The position numbers and the translations under genes were made by a program. The notes under the pieces were generated by a model that was not told where the DNA came from, ran no database searches, and was given only the letters and a program-made list of their open reading frames with translations. This document shows positions 17,601-25,212 of a stretch of 64,000 nucleotides of DNA, in pieces. The DNA lies in contig NZ_JACSPP010000004.1 in NCBI RefSeq assembly GCF_014837065.1, positions 62,001 through 126,000 on the forward strand, read 5' to 3'. Numbering within the stretch: the first letter of the stretch is position 1; the number at the start of each line of letters is the position of its first letter. Source of the stretch: Phocaeicola intestinalis (GTDB lineage: Bacteria; Bacteroidota; Bacteroidia; Bacteroidales; Bacteroidaceae).

Positions 17601-17866
17601 GTACACTCGACCTGCGTTTGGCTAAAAAGTTCAACCTATACAAGAAACATAGCCTGGAATTGTCGGTCGACATCTTCAACGTGGCAAACCTGCTGAACAA
17701 AGACTGGGGTGCCGGACACACCTTGGGCAAGCAGAACATCTACACCATCAAGAGCTTCGACCAAGATACCAAACAGTTTGTATATAACGTGAACCCGAAC
17801 ACCGGCGTGTCGAGCCTGAACGGTACACCGTACCAGTTCCAGATAGGCTTGAGATACGCATTCTGA
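14666..17866 (+). CDS. Oar-like TonB-dependent outer-membrane receptor
   Basis: A 1066-residue outer-membrane protein. The signal peptide (about 1-25) ends LFAQD. A carboxypeptidase-regulatory-like beta domain (about 28-115) has AVITGIVTDETNLGVIGATV in segments. A plug (about 120-240) and a 22-strand-type barrel follow, ending in ...FQIGLRYAF with the terminal Phe expected by the BAM machinery. Unlike SusC proteins it has no SusD gene beside it, and the plug reads NTIATTGSATSVTEQDLEKL, as in Oar/OmpA-related receptors. The substrate is unknown. A glycerophosphodiesterase gene follows after 117 bases, which might hint at phosphodiester uptake, but the link is weak. Confidence 0.88.
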   Translation: MTTKIKQALLLLCILLILPGYLFAQDDRAVITGIVTDETNLGVIGATVQVRNESTGFSTGSITNENGEYTIKQLPLGGPYTIKVSYIGYGDQTKSGYTLNQGDQVRIDFQMKEESITMEAVEVVANSLKNTIATTGSATSVTEQDLEKLPVNGRNFTSLVDLSPLSTGSSLSGQLASSTNYTIDGMTAKNPTSGGSTTSRNGVPYAISMEAIREFKVVTNQYDVTNGRAGGGTVSTVTKSGTNTLTGSAFVYGRANWLSSPYDIRGNKRSNDFSTYQFGASLGGAIVKDRAHFFITWDHQADSRPLYIADIQNATDEQRYNLSLETRDRFLQIARDKYGVSNNPQFGAFDKKQSTDAVFARIDWQINATNLLTFTDNFVNDMNNLGLSDNTTINLYETYGDVHSLNNSAMATLRSVVGPRGTNELKVQHLYTLEKSMPGDELPSANIPRAIVSNVTSTVNDRTVDTDIQLGGQRYCPENFYNHVLQVVDNFYYNTKRINYTFGIDLMYTHMNSRYGSETNGRFYFDGLDNFENLIPTRYVRELYLTADDRVKQNIMNAGAYAQLQTKLFPGFELIAGLRLDNATYFNKGTFNQTVYDELGLRTDNGLSTFQVQPRVQITWDINDKHRDIIRLGGGIFASDINNYAMINNMVFDGTRTASIDVTLNPRNANYNELLNLLRPDFPAYRQDPSTAPGAELFNNPNVEKLSTINLNGADCKVPVIYKANLSYTHFFNDRLKVTVGGYMTLGRNNYMYVDRNMVDQPYFRLAAEGNRGVYVPAETINSEYGTIDWREGRKTKNVGRVLEMVSEGKVNQFAFVVEGTWRYFKDGQLSVSYTWNDTKDNTSYNGNVANSATLSQMVVDDPRDLSKMTYSNNQFRHKVVVYGTAPTFWGISIGARFSGIGGTRYSLAVNGNLNGDFVNSNDLAYIYDPNDPATPQYLRDGINDILNNPEVEQSTKDYIRKSFGKVAERNGGVNGFYGTLDLRLAKKFNLYKKHSLELSVDIFNVANLLNKDWGAGHTLGKQNIYTIKSFDQDTKQFVYNVNPNTGVSSLNGTPYQFQIGLRYAF

Positions 17867-17877
17867 TTTAAGAGTTG

Positions 17878-17965
17878 ACTAGGTATCAGGTACCAGGTGA
17901 CTAGGCTTAAATAGTCGTGACAATGGTACCTAGTACCTAGTCACCTAACACCTAGTCACCTAACA
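17878..17965 (+). repeat. Intergenic repeat with multiple complementary words
   Basis: Contains GGTGACTAGG once and CCTAGTCACC twice, with GGTACC-centred words between (GGTATCAGGTACCAGG, TGGTACCTAGTACC). The RNA can form several alternative hairpins between the receptor and the phosphodiesterase genes. Confidence 0.6.
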
Positions 17966-17983
17966 ATAAAACAATAAACAAAC

Positions 17984-18742
17984 ATGAAAACAAAAAAACT
18001 TTTCCTCGCTTGCGCCTGCGCATTTTTCGCATTGGCGGCACAAGCACAGACCCAGGTCATCGCACACCGCGGATTCTGGAAGACAGAAGGCTCTGCACAA
18101 AACTCTATCACAGCACTGAAGAAAGCCGCTGAAGCCCAAGTATACGGTTCAGAATTCGACGTGCAACTGACCAAAGACGGCATCGTTGTTGTGAATCATG
18201 ATGACACCATCGGAGGTTATACGATTGCCGAAACCGACTATGCCACACTGAAAGACCTGAAACTGAAGAACGGCGAAACTCTTCCCACGCTGGAAGACTA
18301 CCTGAAAGCCGGCAAGCAATTGCCCGACATCCAACTCATCCTCGAAATAAAACCTCATAAGACAGAAGCACAAGAAAATCGGATTTCTGCCGATTGCGTC
18401 AAAATGGTGAAAGAAATGGGAATGGAAAAACAAGTGGAATACATTTCATTCAGCATGCATGTATGCGAACAGCTGGTCAAACTGACTCCGGGCTCGGAAA
18501 TCGCCTACCTGAAAAGCGACATCGCCCCCAAAGACATCAAGGCGAAAGGCATGACCGGCATCGACTATTATTATAAGGTATTCGACAAGCACCCCGAATG
18601 GGTGAAGGAAGCGCACGACCTGGGCATGAAGGTCAACGCATGGACGGTGGACGAAACGGCCGATATGCAGAAACTTATCGACTTGAAAGTGGACTACCTC
18701 ACCACCGACCAACCGCTGGAAGCGAAAGAACTCGTTAAATAA
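17984..18742 (+). CDS. Secreted glycerophosphodiester phosphodiesterase
   Basis: Hydrolyses glycerophosphodiesters to glycerol 3-phosphate and an alcohol. The 252-residue protein has a signal peptide (about 1-21, ALAAQA-QT). The mature part opens with VIAHRGFWKTEGSAQNSITA and SEFDVQLTKDGIVVVNHDD, which hold the family His, Arg, Glu, Asp and second His used for metal binding and catalysis. LILEIKPHKTE supplies the next conserved Glu/Lys pair. The ending KVNAWTVDETADMQKLIDLKVDYLTTDQP is typical. It should act in the periplasm or on the surface. A strong terminator follows. Confidence 0.93.
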   Translation: MKTKKLFLACACAFFALAAQAQTQVIAHRGFWKTEGSAQNSITALKKAAEAQVYGSEFDVQLTKDGIVVVNHDDTIGGYTIAETDYATLKDLKLKNGETLPTLEDYLKAGKQLPDIQLILEIKPHKTEAQENRISADCVKMVKEMGMEKQVEYISFSMHVCEQLVKLTPGSEIAYLKSDIAPKDIKAKGMTGIDYYYKVFDKHPEWVKEAHDLGMKVNAWTVDETADMQKLIDLKVDYLTTDQPLEAKELVK

Positions 18743-18770
18743 GATAATCCATTATCTTCTCCACAGCACC

Positions 18771-18825
18771 GTGTCAGACATGCATAAGTTGTGTATCTTC
18801 GCAACATGCATCTGACACTTTTTTT
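18771..18825 (+). terminator. Intrinsic terminator after the glycerophosphodiesterase gene
   Basis: GTGTCAGACATGCA (18771-18784) pairs with TGCATCTGACAC (18807-18818), with one bulge, and is followed by a run of seven T. It sits between convergent genes and fits the plus-strand gene. Confidence 0.8.
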
Positions 18826-18871
18826 ATGAATTCCGCATTCCGCCAATGCAGGAACGAGATTAGGTCGCCCG

Positions 18872-19651
18872 TCATTGCATTGTTGCCTCCGTAAGCATCC
18901 GTTCCAGTTCCTCTGCGCTGAGGCGCAAATGAAACTCCCCTTGATAAGCGATGGAAATTCCTCCCGTCTCTTCCGACACAATGATAGCCATGGCATCGGT
19001 TTCCTGCGAGATACCCAAAGCAGCACGGTGTCTTAACCCAAGTTCTTTCGGTATGTTCAGATTATGCGATACGGGCAGGATACAACCGGCAGCCTCAATA
19101 CGTTTGTGGCTGATAATCATAGCTCCGTCGTGTAAAGGACTATTCTTGAAGAAAATATTTTCTATCAGCCGTTGATTGATACTGGCATCAATGATATCAC
19201 CTGTTCGGGCGATATCGTCTAACGGAAAGTCACGTTCCATCACAATAAGGGCACCTACCTTCCCTTTGCTCATATTAAGACACGCCATGACAATGGGCAT
19301 GATGTCTTCCTTTCCTCTATCGCTTTTCTGCTTGCCTTTGAAAAAACGGAGCAGACTATTCGTACTGTGACGAGAACCTAATGAAAGCAGGAAGTGACGA
19401 ATTTCATCTTGAAACAGGACAATGATGGCAATCACTCCCACACTGACCAGTTTATCAAAGATAGAACCAAGCAGACGCATCTGTAACACTTGCGACACGA
19501 TGACCCAAATCACGATAAACACCAGAATACCGGTAAACACATTGATAGAGCCTGACGACTTCATCAATTTGTAAGTCTTGTAAAGCAAAAAAGCTACAAG
19601 CAGGATGTCAATGACATCTTTAATGGTTAGGATGGTAAAACTGAAAGGCAT
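18872..19651 (-). CDS. cdaA: Diadenylate cyclase CdaA (DisA_N domain)
   Basis: Makes the second messenger c-di-AMP from two ATP at the inner membrane. The protein has 259 residues. Three N-terminal hydrophobic segments lie at about 10-95 (VIDILLVAFLLYKTYKL, INVFTGILVFIVIWVIVSQVL, LVSVGVIAIIVLFQDE). The DAC domain follows, with GALIVMERDFPLDDI, the catalytic SPLHDGAMII (DGA) and GLRHRAALGISQETDA (RHR) motifs intact. It starts 12 bases after folP, so they form an operon, a frequent Bacteroidetes pairing. Confidence 0.93.
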   Translation of the reverse strand: MPFSFTILTIKDVIDILLVAFLLYKTYKLMKSSGSINVFTGILVFIVIWVIVSQVLQMRLLGSIFDKLVSVGVIAIIVLFQDEIRHFLLSLGSRHSTNSLLRFFKGKQKSDRGKEDIMPIVMACLNMSKGKVGALIVMERDFPLDDIARTGDIIDASINQRLIENIFFKNSPLHDGAMIISHKRIEAAGCILPVSHNLNIPKELGLRHRAALGISQETDAMAIIVSEETGGISIAYQGEFHLRLSAEELERMLTEATMQ

Positions 19652-19663
19652 GGCAATAACTGG

Positions 19664-20530
19664 TTAAGATGGAGTGATGAAAGTGGGGTGTTGCATGGCA
19701 GAAACAATTTTCACAACTTCAACGGCAGCTTTTACATCGTGCACACGCAGAATGTCGGCACCTTTTGTCAAAGCAATGGCATTGATGGCAGTCGTACCAT
19801 TCAGTGCATCCTCCGGTCCTCCTCCCAGCAGTCTGTATATCATAGATTTGCGTGAGACTCCCACCAATATGGGCAACTCGAAAATGCTGAATTCCTCCAA
19901 TTGGCTGAGTAATGCATAATTATGTGTCAATGTCTTCCCAAATCCGAATCCCGGATCGAGAATGATATCTTTCACCCCTAAATCACGCAATCGTTGCACT
20001 TTTTCAGAAAAGTAATACATCACGTCCTTCACTACATTGTCGTAATGCGGATGAGTCTGCATGGTTTGCGGTGTGCCCTGCATGTGCATAATAATATAAG
20101 GTATACCTAAGCGGGCAACTGTAGGAAACATATCAGCATCCATCATACCGGCAGAAATATCGTTAATGATGGACACACCATATTCCTCCACACACATCCG
20201 CGCGACATCAGCACGAAACGTATCTACAGAAACCACAGCTTCGGGCAGTTCACGCCGGATAACGGAAAGCCCGAAACGCAGCCGTCTCATTTCTTCTTCG
20301 GGACTGACATCCTCGGCATTCGGACGTGAAGAATATGCGCCGATATCAATTATGCTTCCGCCTTCATCCACTATCTGATGCACACGCACAGCTATATCCG
20401 TTTCATTCTGCTTGCGGCTTCCAGCAAAAAAAGAATCGGGTGTTACATTCAATATGCCCATTACTTGCGGATGCGACAAGTCCATCAGTTGACCGTTTAC
20501 GTTTATATATTTGATGATGTTTCTGTCCAT
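19664..20530 (-). CDS. folP: Dihydropteroate synthase
   Basis: Joins p-aminobenzoate to dihydropterin pyrophosphate in folate synthesis and is the target of sulfonamides. From the ATG at 20530 the protein has 288 residues. Key blocks are VMGILNVTPDSFFAGSR (pterin/pABA loop), IIDIGAYSSRPNAE, VSIINDISAG, IIMHMQGTPQTMQ, DIILDPGFGFGKTLTHNYALL in segments and GVSRKSMI. The longer frame to 20608 was rejected because a -7 box (20555-20562) lies inside it. A decayed copy of this gene's first codons and promoter is found at 30058-30161. Confidence 0.95.
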   Translation of the reverse strand: MDRNIIKYINVNGQLMDLSHPQVMGILNVTPDSFFAGSRKQNETDIAVRVHQIVDEGGSIIDIGAYSSRPNAEDVSPEEEMRRLRFGLSVIRRELPEAVVSVDTFRADVARMCVEEYGVSIINDISAGMMDADMFPTVARLGIPYIIMHMQGTPQTMQTHPHYDNVVKDVMYYFSEKVQRLRDLGVKDIILDPGFGFGKTLTHNYALLSQLEEFSIFELPILVGVSRKSMIYRLLGGGPEDALNGTTAINAIALTKGADILRVHDVKAAVEVVKIVSAMQHPTFITPS

Positions 20531-20554
20531 TTCAAACTCGGTATAAAATCGATG

Positions 20555-20562
20555 CAAATGTA
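20555..20562 (-). promoter_or_regulatory. -7 box of the folP-cdaA operon
   Basis: On the minus strand TACATTTG matches TAnnTTTG, 25 bases before the chosen folP start. It fixes the start at 20530 rather than 20608. The duplicated copy at 30058-30161 carries a degraded version of the box. Confidence 0.6.
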
Positions 20563-20607
20563 CACACAATAATTTGGATTTAATAGTGATGGCTTCGGAT
20601 TTTTTCA

Positions 20608-22011
20608 AGGGCTTTTTTTATAATACTTCGTTAAATTGATATCTAATCCGTTGATAACAAACAAGTTAATTAATAAAGTTTAGCAGAACAAAATAGGTCA
20701 AGTGGCTGATTTTCATTACCTTTAATGGTATCCAACCACACATTAAAGCAATGAACAAAACAGTACTTGACCAATATGAGGGAATCGTAACCGATGCTTT
20801 GAAAAATTGCTCGGTAAAGTTACGCAAAAGTTTTAAAACAGCATTCATCCAACTCATGATTTTGTATATGGTACTGCCAAGAAAGATAAATTTCACCCAA
20901 ATGGGCCGTTACTCGGACAGCTCGGAACAACGCTTCCGGCAGTTGTTCGAACGTAAGTTTGACTGGATGCAGTTCAATCTCTTCCTTATGCGGCAGCGGT
21001 TTGGAGAAAGTTCCAGGAAAGCCATTGCCATAGACGCAAGCTACATTTCAAAGTCGGGAAAGAAGACTCCTTATATCGGCAAGTTCTGGTCGGGATGCGC
21101 TTCTGCGATGAAACGGGGATTGGAAATTCTCGGTATCGGCATTATCGACATTGACTGCCGGGACTGCATGATGCTACGTGCGGAACAGACACCGGACAAA
21201 GCGTATCTGGAAAAGCAGGGCGAAGATTACAACCTTGTGGACTGGTATCTTGACGTGCTCCGCAAACACAAGGATAAGCTGCTTCGCATAACACGTTATG
21301 TCGTTGCAGACGCATGGTTCTCAAAGGCGAAGTTCGTGGGTGAAGCCTGCCTGCTGGGATTCCATGTCATCAGCCGCCTGCGTGACGATGCCGCCTTGTG
21401 GTATGCACATGACGGTGTCCGCACTGGCAAACGGGGACGGCCGCGCATCAAAGGCGAGAAGATTGTTTTTGAGAAACTCGACCTTCAGCGTTGCGAGATT
21501 CTCGACATTGAAGGAGGAAAGGCTTACTCAGTCAAAGCCTATTCAAAGGCGATGAAACGCAACATCAAAGTCGTGGTTCATTATCCGGGATCAGGAGGAC
21601 ATAAAATTTATTTCTCCACCGATCTTGACATGTCGGCCAAAGACATCATCGAATACTACCGTACACGATTCCAGATCGAGTTTTGCTTTCGGGATTCCAA
21701 GCAGTTTACCGGACTCAACGATTGTCAGTCAAGAGACTTGAGGAAACTTGACTTCGCTTTCAATGCTTCACTGGCATCGGTAAACATCGCAAAGGTCATG
21801 CGCCAACGATACTATCCCTCGCTTTCCATCGGACTGCTAAAGGCCTATCTGAGTAATATTTACATGCTCAAAAGAATTTTTAGCAAGTCCGGTCTGAAAC
21901 CGAACAGAACTTTTAATGCTAAACTTATCAAAGAACTCTTTGGCTTTGTGGCAGAAGCCGCTTAGCCGATATGGTGAATTTTTAACGGACTATTATTTTT
22001 AGAAAGGCCCT
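20608..22011 (+). mobile_element. IS4-family-like insertion sequence
   Basis: About 1.4 kb with one transposase gene. The imperfect inverted ends are AGGGCTTTTTTTATAATACT... on the left and, read inward on the minus strand, AGGGCCTTTCTAAAAATAAT... on the right; both continue into a CGTTAAA word. No clear target duplication was seen. The left end abuts the folP leader exactly where similarity to the 30058-30161 copy stops. Confidence 0.7.
20751..21965 (+). CDS. IS4-family DDE transposase
   Basis: A 404-residue transposase. The first catalytic Asp lies in KAIAIDASYISKSGKKTPYIG, the second in RYVVADAWFSKAKFV. The DDE Glu fits the YREK-like block YYRTRFQIEFCFRDSKQFTGL, which is the IS4 signature region. 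The frame is complete with no internal stop, so the enzyme may be functional. It lies between imperfect inverted ends, just upstream of folP, in the opposite direction. Confidence 0.85.
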   Translation: MNKTVLDQYEGIVTDALKNCSVKLRKSFKTAFIQLMILYMVLPRKINFTQMGRYSDSSEQRFRQLFERKFDWMQFNLFLMRQRFGESSRKAIAIDASYISKSGKKTPYIGKFWSGCASAMKRGLEILGIGIIDIDCRDCMMLRAEQTPDKAYLEKQGEDYNLVDWYLDVLRKHKDKLLRITRYVVADAWFSKAKFVGEACLLGFHVISRLRDDAALWYAHDGVRTGKRGRPRIKGEKIVFEKLDLQRCEILDIEGGKAYSVKAYSKAMKRNIKVVVHYPGSGGHKIYFSTDLDMSAKDIIEYYRTRFQIEFCFRDSKQFTGLNDCQSRDLRKLDFAFNASLASVNIAKVMRQRYYPSLSIGLLKAYLSNIYMLKRIFSKSGLKPNRTFNAKLIKELFGFVAEAA

Positions 22012-22036
22012 AATTATATAATAGAGTTTATGTAAA

Positions 22037-22501
22037 TTAGTTATGATAGTTCCAAGGGTTGATTTTAATTCTGAGATTATGCAGTGCCATACATGTGGAA
22101 AAGATGTTTTCTACAAAGTTGTTTGCCCTGAGCCTGCACTCGTCTTTGACGATGCGCATGACTTTCGCGCTTCCTATGGCATGTTCTATACGCACCCTGA
22201 TGGCTGAAACTTTCTTGTTGTATTCCTTGTCCTGCCTGGAAAGTTCTTTCCCTTTGGGCTTCTTGACCGGCTGTATGATTTCCACCCCCTCAGGCTCATA
22301 GCCTTGGTATCCCGTATCTTGATACAAGGTGCAAGGCACAGGAAAAGAATACATTGTGTCAGCCATCTTCTTGTCGTGGGTCTTGCCCGAAACGGTCTGA
22401 CTGACAAATATGACCAGACAAGCCATCGTTACAATGACGGCGTTCTTGACCGTGTGCCTCTTTTTCTTACCGCTGTAACGCTCCTTTTGCTTACGAATCA
22501 A
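22037..22501 (-). pseudogene. IS5-type transposase, C-terminal fragment
   Basis: The 154 residues match only the C-terminal half of an IS5-group (DDE_Tnp_4 style) transposase: GKKKRHTVKNAVIV, VSGKTHDKKMADTMY, LYQDTGYQGYEPEGVEIIQP in segments, and RVRIEHAIGSAKVMRIVKDECR with the terminal catalytic Glu. The N-terminal half with the first catalytic Asp is absent, so the element is a dead remnant beside the IS4-like copy. Confidence 0.8.
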
Positions 22502-22560
22502 CGGTAATGTTCAAATCATAATCTTCTTATTTGTAGTTTCCAGACTATTGGAAGCTGATG

Positions 22561-22597
22561 AAAAAATAGCCGTCCTGTTTTGGGGCGGCTATCTTTT
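22561..22597 (-). terminator. Intrinsic terminator of cassette A operon
   Basis: ATAGCCGTCC (22566-22575) pairs with GGGCGGCTAT (22583-22592), allowing one G-U pair. It is flanked by T-run on the plus strand and A-run on the left, so on the minus strand the stem is followed by six T. It lies about 140 bases beyond the last gene of the operon. Confidence 0.75.
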
Positions 22598-22621
22598 TCG
22601 TTATCGCGACCGGTTGTACTA

Positions 22622-22663
22622 ATCATCCCAAATCAGCACACGATAAATTCGAAGCAGTTTCTA
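22622..22663. repeat. Solo right end of the 10357-type element
   Basis: ATCATCCCAAATCAGCACAC followed by GATAAATTCGAAGCAGTTTCT closely matches the right 40 bases of the element at 10357-10550 (TCATCCCAAATCATCGCACG...). The rest of the element is missing. Confidence 0.6.
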
Positions 22664-22738
22664 AGTATTTTGAACGAAGATTTATTTTCTGTATAGTTTA
22701 CAAAAAGGAATATATTCATTTATAATCCATTATAGCGG

Positions 22739-23503
22739 TTAAGGAAGTTCTAATGTTTCACTGAAGCCATTATATAAGATTCCATAACCTCCATCCAAAA
22801 CAACTAAACCCTGCATAGCAAAAATCAGGACATTGCCATCACGTTGCATACTTTCAGGCAAGAAATACACCATGCCATAGCTTGAATCTTCATATCCGGT
22901 TGCCTGAATATCCCAAGCTACCAACTCTTGTCCGTCATCACTTAGCGTAAACGTTATAGGATATCCGACAGTTATACAATCTGGCAACTTATATGCGTTT
23001 GCTTCTTTAGCCTTCATAATCGGCTGTGGCCAACTTTGTCCAAACAACATAGAAGTATAAGTTCCCGTGCCATAATCTTCCCATGTGTAATCTAACGTAA
23101 TAGTGAATGTTATTTCAGAATTTGCATAAACGTAAGACTCTTCTTCCGGTACTGATACTTTTAAAGTACTCGTTGTCCCAATAGGAATGTCAAACGTAAT
23201 CAATACTTGTTTTACATTCTCTCCAGCAGCAAAATCTACTGTTTCAGGAAGTGTAAATCCTTCTCCTTCTGCTTGTAAATGAACTGTTGCTGCTTCTTGT
23301 GCGTTCTGGCGTGCTACATTTAGTGTAAATGATAAGGCATCAGTCGGCACGAAAGTCAAAGAAGTGGACTCTGCATAAACATAAGCCTGAACACCTTCTG
23401 TTGGCACAGGTGATGGTTCTCTTTCAATATCTTCCGAGCAGGCTGTAAATGCCAATGCTCCTATCAACAAAGACAAGAAGAACAATTGATTTATTACTTT
23501 CAT
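22739..23503 (-). CDS. Surface lipoprotein of cassette A (third gene)
   Basis: A 254-residue lipoprotein with signal and lipobox AFTAC-SED. The mature part has one or two beta-sandwich-like segments (YVYAESTSLTFVPTDALSFT in part, then ENVKQVLITFDIP). A C-terminal region begins at ITLDYTWEDYGTGTYTSMLF. The same layout, including the 'TxTY...Y..GTGTYTS' block, occurs in the third lipoprotein of cassette B (30318-31115). It may be a surface glycan- or peptide-binding partner of SusC/SusD; no specific family could be named. The ATG at 23503 fits the signal peptide better than 23518. Confidence 0.7.
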   Translation of the reverse strand: MKVINQLFFLSLLIGALAFTACSEDIEREPSPVPTEGVQAYVYAESTSLTFVPTDALSFTLNVARQNAQEAATVHLQAEGEGFTLPETVDFAAGENVKQVLITFDIPIGTTSTLKVSVPEEESYVYANSEITFTITLDYTWEDYGTGTYTSMLFGQSWPQPIMKAKEANAYKLPDCITVGYPITFTLSDDGQELVAWDIQATGYEDSSYGMVYFLPESMQRDGNVLIFAMQGLVVLDGGYGILYNGFSETLELP

Positions 23504-23526
23504 AGTCAATTTATACATTTAAATGA

Positions 23527-25185
23527 TTAATCTGTTACACCATCTGTTAATCCCATTCCATCGCCTTGTATAGGCATGGTACCGCCGGTATTGTTCGCTG
23601 TAGGAGGAATACCGGTATTTGAGTTGGTTTCGTCTTGTGGGATACGCATTAACAACCAAGGATCATCAGCCGCAATGTTGAACTGGTAGGCTTCAGGGAA
23701 ATTGCTTGTCACACCAGATTTTACACGAACAATATTTTTACCTAAACGCATGATGTCAGCCATCGAAAAACCTTCACCCCACAATTCCACGCGACGTTGA
23801 AACCATACTTCATCTTGAAAATCAGTACCGCTATTTACAGGGCATGTATACTCAGGGTCGCGATAGTTTCTTATGAAATTCTCCAAAATACTTTTGCCAT
23901 CACCTCCGGCCATGGCGGTGGCTTCGGCTTGAATAAGAATCATTTCTTCTGCACGCATCAATGGCCAATCATTCGCTGCCACATTGTTACCAAGTCCTCC
24001 ATACATTCCAAATTTCACATTTGTGTAAGGCAAGAATTCGGCTTTTCCTTGATTCTCTACGATCAATGTGGCAATATCATCACCTGTAGCCAAACCTCTC
24101 CAACTTTGTCCTGTCAAATTGGACGAATGCAAATTTTCGTCTACCCACCAGCCTTTACGAACATCACTATCCGGAATCATGTCAAATAACAAAACATTGA
24201 TGGATTTATACATACCTACACCTGCAGAGTAAGAACCTTCACAGAATGAACCAAGGACACCAGGCCATGAAATCAAACTATTGCTGGCATTATAGTCTGA
24301 TTCTGTAATCTCTAAAGCCCAAATCCAACCGTTTCCACTTTCATCAGAAGATACGAACATCGGCTGAGTCAGTTCGGTACGTTGATAAGGTGTGTAACCA
24401 GCCATAGCTTTAGCAGCATCATCGGCTGCTGCTTGCCAATTTTCCATGTACAGATTGGCACGAGCACGGAGACCATAAGCTACTTGTTGATCTATTTCTC
24501 CGTGGTTGTTGCGTACGTAACCTTCCAAATCGGCAATAGCTGCGTCTAAGTCGCTTATAATCTGTAAATAAACTTCCTCTACTGTAGCTCGTGGATTATT
24601 GGGGTCTGCATCCATTTGTTCTGTAACAATAGGAATACATGGTTTATCTTCATTGCCTTTGTATTTGAACTGAAAATAAGGAGCAAGATTCAGATAGTCA
24701 AATGCACGAACTGCTTTTGCTTGCCCACGATAAGCAATTAAAACAGGGTCGTCCGTATCTGACGGAATAGAATTGATAATGTCATTTGCCATCTTTATCT
24801 GGTTATAAAACAATGCCCAACGCATATAGGGATTGGCATAAGTGTCACTGCGGTCAGAATATTCGCTACATGTACTGAACCAGTTGTATCCATTGTTAGG
24901 AGCTACCATGTCCGGTCCGTTCAAGTCGTTTGAGAGGGCTACAGCAGGATAGCCGAAGTCATCACCACGACCTTGCGAGGAACCAAATATTGTAAACTGA
25001 GTCAAGTTAGCAGCATACATACCAGTGACATCTGCAGCCAAACGTTCGGGAAGCATTTCCACGACTTCCTGTTTCTGATCTTCTGTAAATGTACCATTCT
25101 GAGGTATTGTATCAAGGTCGGTACATGAAGCCAATGCCATGCTTCCCACGGCAACAGCTGAAAATATTTTGTTATATGCTTTCAT
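23527..25185 (-). CDS. SusD/RagB-family lipoprotein, cassette A
   Basis: Surface-exposed nutrient-binding lid that pairs with the SusC of the same cassette. The protein has 552 residues, lipobox ALASC-TDL, then the TPR-like helical core with LIAYRGQAKAVRAFDYLNLAPYF in segments and NPRATVEEVYLQIISDLDAAI. WPLMRAEEMILIQAEA and VWFQRRVELWGEGFSMADIMRL are SusD C-terminal signatures. It is 27 bases downstream of the SusC frame and 23 bases upstream of the third lipoprotein. No promoter is seen for this operon, so it should be silent in the present orientation. Confidence 0.92.
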   Translation of the reverse strand: MKAYNKIFSAVAVGSMALASCTDLDTIPQNGTFTEDQKQEVVEMLPERLAADVTGMYAANLTQFTIFGSSQGRGDDFGYPAVALSNDLNGPDMVAPNNGYNWFSTCSEYSDRSDTYANPYMRWALFYNQIKMANDIINSIPSDTDDPVLIAYRGQAKAVRAFDYLNLAPYFQFKYKGNEDKPCIPIVTEQMDADPNNPRATVEEVYLQIISDLDAAIADLEGYVRNNHGEIDQQVAYGLRARANLYMENWQAAADDAAKAMAGYTPYQRTELTQPMFVSSDESGNGWIWALEITESDYNASNSLISWPGVLGSFCEGSYSAGVGMYKSINVLLFDMIPDSDVRKGWWVDENLHSSNLTGQSWRGLATGDDIATLIVENQGKAEFLPYTNVKFGMYGGLGNNVAANDWPLMRAEEMILIQAEATAMAGGDGKSILENFIRNYRDPEYTCPVNSGTDFQDEVWFQRRVELWGEGFSMADIMRLGKNIVRVKSGVTSNFPEAYQFNIAADDPWLLMRIPQDETNSNTGIPPTANNTGGTMPIQGDGMGLTDGVTD

Positions 25186-25212
25186 AATTCTTATGTACTA
25201 ATTTAATGTGAC